12,964 nt of DNA from an uncultured bacterium (lineage in GTDB: Bacteria; Acidobacteriota; UBA890): contig CALAKE010000436.1 of the NCBI GenBank assembly GCA_937922775.1, positions 1 to 12,964 of the forward strand, in the 5' to 3' direction. Shown here in pieces: positions 1-6,654 of this stretch. Below the pieces are notes generated by a model that worked only from the letters and a program-made list of their open reading frames with translations, had not been told where the DNA came from and ran no database searches. How positions within the stretch are numbered: position 1 is the stretch's first letter; each line of letters opens with the position of its first letter. Position numbers and translations under genes: made by a program.

Positions 1-1380
1 CAGGTCCTGCGACAGAAGGCCTTCGCTCTCGGCCAACTGGTCCTCCAACCGGAAGAGTGTGCGCTGGGAGTCGAGGACGTTCTGAAAGTTGGTGAGGCCC
101 GCGAGGTACTGGGTTCGTACCAGATCTACCGCACGCTGGCTGGCGTCGACCGCCTCCATGAGCTTCTGCTGCCGTGCTTGCTCCTTGGAGTAGGCGACGA
201 GCGAGTTTTCGACATCCTCGAGCGCCAGCAGCACGGTCTGCTCGTAGGCCAGGAAGAGCTGCTCGGTGCGCGCCTCCTCGACCTGGATCTGGCTGCGGAC
301 GCGGCCCGCATTGAAGATGTTCCAACGCATTCCGGGGACTATGCTCCACGAGACCCCCGAGCCGTCACCGGGGCCGGCTACATCGAAGGTCAACAAGCCG
401 GCGAGGGAGAAGCGGGGGTATAGGTCCGCCGTGGCGACGCCGATCTGTGCCGTCTGTGCCGCCAGCGCTCGCTCGGCGCTGCGGATGTCGGGCCGCTGGC
501 GCAGGAGCTCGGCGGGCAGGCCCACTGCGATCGTGTCCGGTGGCACCGGTACTTCGGTAGGTTCTCCCAGCTCATCGTGCAGGCTCCCCGGGGGCGTACC
601 GATGAGGATCGCCAGTCGATTGAGGGCGAACTCGAGAGCGGCCTCCAGGTTCGGGATGGTCGCTTCCGTGTCCGCCAGGTTCGATTCCGCCTGAGCAACG
701 TCGAGGGCGGAGGTTAGCCCGGCGTTGAAGCGATCGCGAGTGAGCTGCAGTGAATCTCGCTGAAGCTCGATGTTTTGTTGCGCGAACTCGATACGCATTT
801 GGAAGGCGCGGACATCGACATAGCTCGCGGCGACCTCCGAGAAGAGCGACACCATGACGTCGCGGTAGTCCTCGATGGATGCTTCGAATCCTGCCTCAGC
901 CGACTCGATGCCGCGACGAATGCGGCCGAACACGTCGATCTCCCAGCCCAGAGCAAAGCCTGCGGCGAGAACGCCGGCCGTGTCGGTGCCGTCGGTGACC
1001 ACAGCGGCGCTTGCGGCGCCCAGGCTGTAGTCGGCCGTGGCGCCAACTTGCGGCCACTGTTCACCCGTGGCCACGCCGACCTGGGCACGCGCCTCCATGA
1101 TCCTCGCCACGGCCCGCTGCAGGTCGAGGTTAGCGTGCTCGGCGCGGGCGATGAGCGCGACGAGCTTGTCATCATCAAAGGTCTGCCACCAGACGCGCAC
1201 CGGCGACTCGCTCTGCTCGAACTCCTGCATCGTTGCCTGGTGCCATACGTCGGGCAAGGGTTGTTCGTTGGGAAGGGGGTCTTCTGGCCGCACGTAGTCG
1301 GGCCCGACCAGGCAGCCGGGAAGGCTGACGGCCACGAGGACGACTGCGGCAATGGCTGTTGTGAGTCGTCGATGTCTCAT
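1..1380 (-). CDS. Outer-membrane factor of RND tripartite efflux system (OprM/NodT family lipoprotein), 3' end outside window
   Basis: This is the outer-membrane channel that would complete the efflux pump encoded just upstream. It forms a trimeric barrel and periplasmic tunnel through which substrates leave the cell. The frame is open from the ATG at 1380 to base 1, giving 460 codons. Family members usually have about 460-500, so only the extreme C-terminus is missing. The N-terminus has a basic start, a hydrophobic stretch and an LPGC lipobox with Cys23, followed by the family-typical CLVGPDYVRPE, so it is probably a lipoprotein. Other hallmarks are GLTSALDVAQAESNLADTEA near residue 221, GLPAELLRQRPDIRSAE near residue 287, and a coiled-coil-rich C-terminus ending in RLEDQLAESEGLL. 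The ATG lies one base after the permease stop, with a G-rich ribosome binding site (GGGGGGTGAG) inside the end of that gene. The substrate cannot be deduced. Confidence 0.93.
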   Translation of the reverse strand, partial: MRHRRLTTAIAAVVLVAVSLPGCLVGPDYVRPEDPLPNEQPLPDVWHQATMQEFEQSESPVRVWWQTFDDDKLVALIARAEHANLDLQRAVARIMEARAQVGVATGEQWPQVGATADYSLGAASAAVVTDGTDTAGVLAAGFALGWEIDVFGRIRRGIESAEAGFEASIEDYRDVMVSLFSEVAASYVDVRAFQMRIEFAQQNIELQRDSLQLTRDRFNAGLTSALDVAQAESNLADTEATIPNLEAALEFALNRLAILIGTPPGSLHDELGEPTEVPVPPDTIAVGLPAELLRQRPDIRSAERALAAQTAQIGVATADLYPRFSLAGLLTFDVAGPGDGSGVSWSIVPGMRWNIFNAGRVRSQIQVEEARTEQLFLAYEQTVLLALEDVENSLVAYSKEQARQQKLMEAVDASQRAVDLVRTQYLAGLTNFQNVLDSQRTLFRLEDQLAESEGLLSQDL

Positions 1381-1381
1381 C

Positions 1382-4300
1382 TCAACTCACCCCCCCCAGC
1401 GGCTGGGTGTCGGTTGGCGGCAGGGGCTCCGCCTGCGGCTCCATGGAGGGTGGGCCTGCCGGTTGCCTTCCTCCCGGTGGGCCATCTCCCTCCGCGGCCG
1501 GCTCCTTGCTGCGGAGCTCGCGCAGCTTCTGTACGGCCACATAAAAGACCGGGATGAAGAGGACTCCCAAGACGGTCGACAAGAGCATGCCGAAAAAGAC
1601 CGCGGTCCCGAGCGAGCGCCGGCTGCCGGAGCCTGCACCGCTGGCGATCAACAGCGGCACTACACCGAGGATGAACGAAAACGCCGTCATCAGCACGGGT
1701 CGGAAGCGCTGGCGCGCGGAGATCTCGGCGGCCTCGATGATCGACTTGCCCTCTTCACGGAGCTGCTTGGCGAACTCGACGATGAGGATGGCGACCTTGG
1801 CCGACAGGCCGATCAGAAGCACCAGCCCGATCTGGGTGTAGATGTTGTTGTCGAAGGATCGGATCAAGGTGCCGTACATGGCACCAATGAGCGCGAAGGG
1901 GATGGCCATGACGACCGCCATGGGGATCATCCAGCTCTCGTACTGTGCCGCCAGGAACAAGAAGACGAAGATGAACGCCAACGTGAAGATGATCGGCGCC
2001 TGGTTGCCGGCGAGAATCTGCTGGTAGGTGGTGCCGGTCCACTCGTAGCCCATCGATGGCGGCAGCGACTCGGCAGCCAACTGTTGCATCGCCTGCTGGG
2101 CCTGGCCCGAGCTGAAGCCCGGTCGTGGTGAGCCGGTAATCGTGGCCGCGGGATAGAGGTTGTAGCGATTGACCGCCTGTGGGCCCACGGTGTCCTGCAC
2201 GGTAAGCAACGTTCCCATGGGGATCATGCTGCCGTCGCCGCCGCGGACCTCGAGCTGGCTGATTTGATCGACCTGGCTGCGGAAATCGGCGTCGGCCTGG
2301 AGCATCACCCGGTAGGTGCGACCGAACAGGTTGAAGTCGTTGACGTAGGCCGAGCCCAGATACGCCTGCAGAGCATCGAAGACATCGCTCAGCGGAATGC
2401 CGAGCGTCTTTACCTTGGTCCGGTCGACCTCCAGATAGAGCTGCGGCACGTTGGCTCGGAAGTTGCTGTTCATGCGGGTCAACATCGAATGACTGTTGCC
2501 AGCGGCCACCAGGTCGTCGCCGAAGGTCTGCAGTTGCTGGAAACCGACATTGCCGCGATCCTGCAGGATAAATTCGAAACCGCCGGCAGTGCCGAGACCA
2601 TCGATCGGCGGCGGGATAAAGGTGAACGCTATGCCCTCTTGCATCTGGCCGACGTCACGACCCAGCGTCGCGGCGACCGCGAGGGCATTGAGCTCCGGTT
2701 CCGTCCGCTCGCTCCAGTCCGACAAGACCACAATCGCGGCCCCGGCGTTGCTGCTTTGCTGCGCATCCAGCATCGAGTAGCCGCCGATCGTAATCACGTC
2801 GACCACGCCGAGATCAGGCCTCATGAGGTCCTGAGTCATGCGGTCGAGGACTTCCTCTGTGCGTTCCAGGGAGGCGGCATCGGGCAGCTTGACGTTGGCG
2901 AAGAAATAACCCTTGTCCTCATCGGGAAGGAATCCCCCCGGCACGTTGACGAAGCCGAAGTAGCCGAGCACGAGGACACCGATGAACAGGAGCATGACGA
3001 AGGCCGAGCGGCGCACCAGGACCTTCACCAGGCCCATGTAGGCGTTGGTGCTGACGTCGAACCACTTATTGAACTGACTGAAGAACCAGCCACGCTTTTC
3101 GGGCGAGGGGCGCAGAAGCATGCCGCACAGCGCCGGGCTCAGCGTCAACGCGTTGATTGACGAGAAGACCGTTGCCGTGGCGATGGTGATGGCGAACTGG
3201 GAATAGAGGCGCCCGGTGATGCCCCCCATCATGGTGACGGGCACGAAGACGGCCAGCAGCACCATGGTCGTGGCCACGACGGGGCCTGTGACCTGCTCCA
3301 TCGCCTTGGCCGTTGCCTCCTTGGCCCCGAGCCCTTCGTCGTCGATCAGGCGCATTGTGTTTTCGACGACAACAATGGCGTCGTCAACGACAATGCCGAT
3401 GGCAAGCACCAGTCCGAAGAGTGTCAGAGTGTTGATCGACATCCCCATGGCCATCATCACCGCGAAGGTGCCGAGCAGCGACACAGGGATGGTGATCGAC
3501 GGAACGAGCGTCGTGCGGAAATCCTGGAGAAAGATATAGACCGTGAAGATGACAAGGAGGATGGCGATGAAGAGCGTTTCGATCACCTCGGCGATCGAGG
3601 CGTTGATCGAGCGCGTCGAGTCATACGCGATCTTGTAGAGGAGACCCTCGGGGAATCGTGTCTCGAGCTCGGCCATGGCGACCCGGACACCCTCGGCAAC
3701 CTGCAGCGCATTGGCGCCCGGGAGCTGGTAGAGGGCGACGCCGATCGAGGGCTCGCCGTTGAGCTGAACGTACCAGCTATAGGCCTGGGCGCCGAGCTCC
3801 ACTCGTGCGACATCGCGCACGCGAAGGATTCGAGTTCCCTCACCTGACCCCTCGACCTTGAGGATCATGTCCTCGAACTCTGCGACGTCCGTGAGGCGGC
3901 CCATTGTGTTGACCGTGTACTGAAAGGCCTGGCCCGAAGGCGCCGGTGGGGCTCCGATCTGCCCGGCGGCGACCTGGACGTTCTGCTCGCGGATGGCCGC
4001 GACCACATCATTCGTGGTCAGGCCGCGGGCCTTGAGGCGCTCCGGGTCGAGCCAGACGCGCATGCCGTAGTCCTTGGCGCCCATGACCTCGACTTTGGCC
4101 ACGCCCGGAACGCGCGCCAGCACGTCCTTGATGTTCAGGTTGATGTAGTTGCTGAGATAGATCTCGTCGTAGGTGCTTCCTTCAGCGTTGTAGAGGTTGA
4201 CCATGAGCACCATCTTGGTCGACTTCTTCTGCGTCGTTACTCCCTGGCGCTTGACGTCCTCCGGCAACTTGGGATCGGCGATCGAGGCGCGGTTTTGCAC

Positions 4301-4621
4301 CAGCACAGTCGACATGTCGACATCAACGCCGATCTGAAAGGTCACCGTGATCTCCATGGTGCCGTTGTCGGAGCTCTTCGACTGCATGTAGATCATGTTG
4401 TCGACGCCGTTGATCTCTTGCTCCAAGGGAACCGCGACGGTCTCGGCAATAACTGGCGCGCTGGCGCCCGGGTAGTTGGTGGAGACCGTTACCGTGGGCG
4501 GCGTGATGTCGGGTGTCTCCTCGATGGGGAGAATCGGGATAACAAGAGCGCCCATCAACGAAATGACGATCGAGATGACAAGCGCGAAGATCGGCCGGTA
4601 GATGAAGAACTTGCTGAACAT
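1382..4621 (-). CDS. RND multidrug efflux permease, AcrB/HAE1 family
   Basis: Inner-membrane proton-driven transporter that would export hydrophobic or amphiphilic compounds through the adaptor and outer-membrane factor of the same operon. It has 1079 residues against about 1050 for AcrB. The start FFIYRPIFALVISIVISLMG is the usual first membrane helix. The proton-relay Asp pair lies in GIVVDDAIVVVEN at D413-D414, and the partner Lys lies in GLSAKVAILIVEF at K942. Other family landmarks are GGFLPDEDKGYFF, GNQAPIIF and RFRPVLMTAFSFILGVVPL. The two halves each carry the membrane and periplasmic porter domains. The extra length is a Pro/Gly-rich cytoplasmic tail over roughly the last 40 residues, which is not conserved in the family. 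The ATG follows the adaptor stop by one base and has a good GGGAGG ribosome binding site. It resembles broad-range multidrug pumps rather than metal pumps; the specific substrate is unknown. Confidence 0.96.
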   Translation of the reverse strand: MFSKFFIYRPIFALVISIVISLMGALVIPILPIEETPDITPPTVTVSTNYPGASAPVIAETVAVPLEQEINGVDNMIYMQSKSSDNGTMEITVTFQIGVDVDMSTVLVQNRASIADPKLPEDVKRQGVTTQKKSTKMVLMVNLYNAEGSTYDEIYLSNYINLNIKDVLARVPGVAKVEVMGAKDYGMRVWLDPERLKARGLTTNDVVAAIREQNVQVAAGQIGAPPAPSGQAFQYTVNTMGRLTDVAEFEDMILKVEGSGEGTRILRVRDVARVELGAQAYSWYVQLNGEPSIGVALYQLPGANALQVAEGVRVAMAELETRFPEGLLYKIAYDSTRSINASIAEVIETLFIAILLVIFTVYIFLQDFRTTLVPSITIPVSLLGTFAVMMAMGMSINTLTLFGLVLAIGIVVDDAIVVVENTMRLIDDEGLGAKEATAKAMEQVTGPVVATTMVLLAVFVPVTMMGGITGRLYSQFAITIATATVFSSINALTLSPALCGMLLRPSPEKRGWFFSQFNKWFDVSTNAYMGLVKVLVRRSAFVMLLFIGVLVLGYFGFVNVPGGFLPDEDKGYFFANVKLPDAASLERTEEVLDRMTQDLMRPDLGVVDVITIGGYSMLDAQQSSNAGAAIVVLSDWSERTEPELNALAVAATLGRDVGQMQEGIAFTFIPPPIDGLGTAGGFEFILQDRGNVGFQQLQTFGDDLVAAGNSHSMLTRMNSNFRANVPQLYLEVDRTKVKTLGIPLSDVFDALQAYLGSAYVNDFNLFGRTYRVMLQADADFRSQVDQISQLEVRGGDGSMIPMGTLLTVQDTVGPQAVNRYNLYPAATITGSPRPGFSSGQAQQAMQQLAAESLPPSMGYEWTGTTYQQILAGNQAPIIFTLAFIFVFLFLAAQYESWMIPMAVVMAIPFALIGAMYGTLIRSFDNNIYTQIGLVLLIGLSAKVAILIVEFAKQLREEGKSIIEAAEISARQRFRPVLMTAFSFILGVVPLLIASGAGSGSRRSLGTAVFFGMLLSTVLGVLFIPVFYVAVQKLRELRSKEPAAEGDGPPGGRQPAGPPSMEPQAEPLPPTDTQPLGGVS

Positions 4622-4622
4622 C

Positions 4623-5795
4623 TCAGCGACCTCCCGCTCCGGCGCTTCCCGGTTGCATCGTTGGCGTCACCGGCAGGCCCGGCCGTGCTCGCTGCAAGCC
4701 GTTGATGATGTAGCGTTCGCGGGCCTCTATTCCAGAGCGGATCACCCGCAGCTCGCCCTCGAGGGCGCCGAGCTCGACATGACGTAGCTCCACCACGTCG
4801 TCGTCACCGACGATCAGCAAGTACTTGCCACCGAGATCGGTGCCGAGTGCTTGCTCGCTCACCAGTAGGGCACCCTCTTCAATGGTGACCGGGAGTCGCA
4901 GCCGGGCAAAGAGGCCGGGAAAGAGCTGGCCGCGATCGTTCGGGAAGACAGCGCGGATTTGGATGGTGCCGGTGTTGGTGTTCACCGTGTTGTCGATGTA
5001 GTCGATCTGGCCCTCGTGCGGCCAGCCCTCTTCGTTGGCCAGGCCCAGGTAAGCTGGAGCGTCCTCTGGGGGATCCGCCACGGTGATGTCTCGCGCCGAC
5101 AGGGCCTCGAGCAGGTAGCGCTCGCTCATGTCGAAGTAGGCGTAGATCGGCTTGATGCGCATCACGGTGGTGAGAACGGTGCTGCCACCGCTTCCGACCA
5201 GGTTGCCCACGTCAACTACATTGCGGCTCACCATGCCGGTGATCGGAGAGCGGACCTGTGTGTATTCGAGGTTGATCTCTGCTTGATCCAACCCCGCCCT
5301 CGCGCCGAGCAGATTGGCCTCCGCCTGCTGGACATCGGCTCGTGCACGGTCGACCTCCTGGGCGCTCACCGCGTTGGTCTGGATGGCCTGCTCCAGCCTC
5401 TCGAGATCGGCGTTGGCTCGCACCAGCTCGGCCTCCCACGTCTTCACGTCGGCATCGGCCGCATCACGTGAGGCGATGTAGGGTTCGGGCTCGATGACGA
5501 ACAGCAGGTCGCCCTCCTGAACGATCTTGCTCGGCTCGAAGTGCATCTCCTCGAGGACGCCCGGGATGCGGGCCACCACCTCGACTGCCTCGAAGGCTCG
5601 GGTCTGCCCCGTGAACTCGAGGTAGTTCGTCACATCGCGCTGTTCGGGATACGCGACGGTAACCTCGGGCGGAGCTGGTGGCTCGGTGGTGACCTCGGTG
5701 CCCCCGCAGCCGAACGCAGAGAATGCGGCGGCAACAGCGACCAATAGGCTTGCGCGCGTGAGGCCCTTACGTCGGCCGATGTGGATGAACGACAT
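4623..5795 (-). CDS. Periplasmic adaptor (membrane fusion protein) of RND efflux system
   Basis: Adaptor of the AcrA/MexA (HlyD) family that bridges the RND permease and the outer-membrane factor in the periplasm. It has 390 residues, normal for the family. The N-terminus is basic, then hydrophobic, then SAFGC with Cys30 and a Thr/Pro-rich spacer. This could be a lipoprotein signal, but the residue two before the Cys is Phe, so the lipobox is not ideal. After it come the first half of the lipoyl-like domain (VVARIPGVLEEMHF, residues about 72-85), an alpha-helical hairpin at about residues 110-170 rich in Glu, Ala, Asp and Arg, the second lipoyl half (TQVRSPITGMVSRNVVDVG), and the beta-barrel and membrane-proximal domains. 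It is the first gene of the efflux operon. The ATG has a strong AAGGGGGA ribosome binding site. Its stop is separated from the permease start by one base. Confidence 0.94.
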   Translation of the reverse strand: MSFIHIGRRKGLTRASLLVAVAAAFSAFGCGGTEVTTEPPAPPEVTVAYPEQRDVTNYLEFTGQTRAFEAVEVVARIPGVLEEMHFEPSKIVQEGDLLFVIEPEPYIASRDAADADVKTWEAELVRANADLERLEQAIQTNAVSAQEVDRARADVQQAEANLLGARAGLDQAEINLEYTQVRSPITGMVSRNVVDVGNLVGSGGSTVLTTVMRIKPIYAYFDMSERYLLEALSARDITVADPPEDAPAYLGLANEEGWPHEGQIDYIDNTVNTNTGTIQIRAVFPNDRGQLFPGLFARLRLPVTIEEGALLVSEQALGTDLGGKYLLIVGDDDVVELRHVELGALEGELRVIRSGIEARERYIINGLQRARPGLPVTPTMQPGSAGAGGR

Positions 5796-5824
5796 GAATC
5801 CCCCTTTTGCCCTGCCGTGTATCG

Positions 5825-5853
5825 AAGAAACCGAAGCTGATTGGATCCGTCAA
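5825..5853 (-). promoter_or_regulatory. Possible weak sigma70-type promoter of the efflux operon
   Basis: In the 84-base gap before the adaptor gene, the minus strand reads TTGACG at 5853-5848, a good -35 box. After 17 bases comes TTTCTT at 5830-5825, a poor -10 box. Transcription from here would give a leader of about 25 bases before the ATG at 5795. No clear terminator is seen after the antitoxin gene, so readthrough from the toxin-antitoxin operon on the same strand is equally possible. Confidence 0.25.
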
Positions 5854-5879
5854 ATCTCGCAGTTTTGAAACGGTGGATT

Positions 5880-6101
5880 CTACCAGCGCCGGCGCCCCTC
5901 GCGCACGAAATCGACGATCTCGGCGGCTGTCAGATCCAGGTCGACTCCCCCGACATCGAGAGGAGATCCCGACTCGCGGAGCGGCTTGATCACGAAAACC
6001 TGTCCGTCTTTGCGTTTGATCCGCACCTCGCCTTGGACCTTCGCCCGGTCGAGCAGGGAGGCGAGCTTCTGTCTCGCTTCAGAGTAGGTATAAACGGTCA
6101 T
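5880..6101 (-). CDS. Phd/YefM-like antitoxin
   Basis: Small protein of 73 residues, probably the antitoxin for the PIN-domain toxin encoded immediately upstream. The N-terminal part (TVYTYSEARQKLASLLDRAK, then a GEVRIKRKDGQVFVIKP strand segment) matches the Phd/YefM fold. That fold dimerises, binds the operon's operator, and leaves an acidic C-terminal tail to neutralise the toxin. Here the tail contains VDLDLTAAEIVDFVREG, with several Asp/Glu residues, fitting a toxin-binding segment. The ATG overlaps the toxin stop as ATGA (6098-6101), so translation is likely coupled. Family members normally autorepress, and the TGTACA palindrome upstream of the operon is a plausible target. Unusual points are that the antitoxin is the second gene and that a Phd-type antitoxin is paired with a PIN toxin. 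Confidence 0.82.
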   Translation of the reverse strand: MTVYTYSEARQKLASLLDRAKVQGEVRIKRKDGQVFVIKPLRESGSPLDVGGVDLDLTAAEIVDFVREGRRRW

Positions 6102-6496
6102 GAGTCGATCTCCAGAACTTTGGCTCCGGCCTCACGCGCGGCGACCTGCAGCTCCCGGTCGAGAGTGATCAGTGGACACCTGTGCTGCAGGGCGCAGCCG
6201 ATGGCGTAGGCGTCGTAGGCGTAGATCTTCAAGCTGTCGGCGAGCCGGAGAGCCTCTCTCAACGACACATCGACGAGTCGAATGGGGATTTGTTCATAAG
6301 TCTGCACGGCTGCCACAGCTTGCTCCAGCGTGACCCGGCGCTGTTTGAACATGGCGGAGAAGGCATTGTTGATCTCCCAGTGCATTGAAGCGGGAGCCAG
6401 GAGGGAAGCTCCACTCGTGACCTCGATCAACCGGTCACGCGTTGGCTCTTTGATTACGACCGCGAGAACCGCAGAAGTGTCGATGACGTAGTTCAT
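6098..6496 (-). CDS. PIN-domain toxin (VapC-like ribonuclease) of type II toxin-antitoxin system
   Basis: Predicted Mg-dependent ribonuclease of the PIN family, 132 residues as in typical VapC toxins. The four acidic active-site residues are recognisable: D6 in YVIDTSAVLAV, E41 in PASMHWEINNAF, D95 in YAYDAYAIGCA, and D113 in PLITLDREL. VapC proteins usually cleave tRNA or rRNA; the target here is unknown. I chose the ATG at 6496, which puts the protein start directly before NYVIDTS, as usual in the family. An in-frame TTG at 6511 would add five residues but lies next to the operator. No strong Shine-Dalgarno is visible for either start. The gene precedes and overlaps the antitoxin gene by four bases. 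With the active-site residues intact, the toxin looks functional. Confidence 0.85.
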   Translation of the reverse strand: MNYVIDTSAVLAVVIKEPTRDRLIEVTSGASLLAPASMHWEINNAFSAMFKQRRVTLEQAVAAVQTYEQIPIRLVDVSLREALRLADSLKIYAYDAYAIGCALQHRCPLITLDRELQVAAREAGAKVLEIDS

Positions 6497-6504
6497 GATG
6501 TTTC

Positions 6505-6533
6505 TGAGCAAATGTACAATTGTACAATATAAT
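6505..6533 (+). promoter_or_regulatory. Candidate promoter of the S9 peptidase gene
   Basis: A perfect TATAAT lies at 6528-6533 on the plus strand. Seventeen bases upstream is TGAGCA at 6505-6510, a poor -35 match. Transcription would give a leader of about 115 bases before the peptidase ATG at 6655. The spacer contains the TGTACA palindrome, so the antitoxin could also repress this promoter. The weak -35 keeps confidence moderate. Confidence 0.45.
6513..6526. promoter_or_regulatory. 14-bp palindromic operator with two TGTACA hexamers
   Basis: The sequence TGTACAATTGTACA is a perfect palindrome with TGTACA at 6513-6518 and again at 6521-6526. TGTACA cores are known operator elements of YefM-YoeB systems, and the nearby antitoxin is of the Phd/YefM type, so this is a likely autoregulation site. 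On the minus strand a TATATT box (6531-6526) runs into the palindrome and would start transcription about 20-25 bases before the toxin ATG. Binding would block it. The site also lies between the possible -35 and the -10 box of the divergent peptidase promoter. Confidence 0.7.
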
Positions 6534-6654
6534 GGTAATCCTCATCCGCTCGTAGCACAAAGCCTTCCCGGTTAGTCTGGTGAGACGGCCATCGCGGAGT
6601 GACGAGACCTGGCCGTGCCAAGAACGCCATCTCAATACCGGGAGAACAATCGCC

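Noticed and set aside
714..1352. Minus-strand frame of 212 codons overlapping the outer-membrane factor.
   Set aside because: The other minus-strand frame, from the ATG at 1380, gives a textbook OprM/NodT protein across the same bases; this one is Ser/Arg-rich and has no family match.
1352..3160. Long plus-strand reading frames opposite the RND permease (for example 1352-2131 and 2264-3160).
   Set aside because: They are antisense to a clear AcrB-family protein, have no recognisable domains, and show the His/Arg/Asp-rich composition of mirror frames in GC-rich coding DNA.
6497..6511. TTG at 6511 as start of the PIN toxin.
   Set aside because: It is a rarer start codon right beside the operator and adds five residues before the conserved PIN N-terminus; the ATG at 6496 fits the family better.
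6580..6654. GTG at 6580 as an earlier start for the S9 peptidase.
   Set aside because: It would place 25 mostly charged or polar residues before the signal peptide and has no ribosome binding site; the ATG at 6655 has one.
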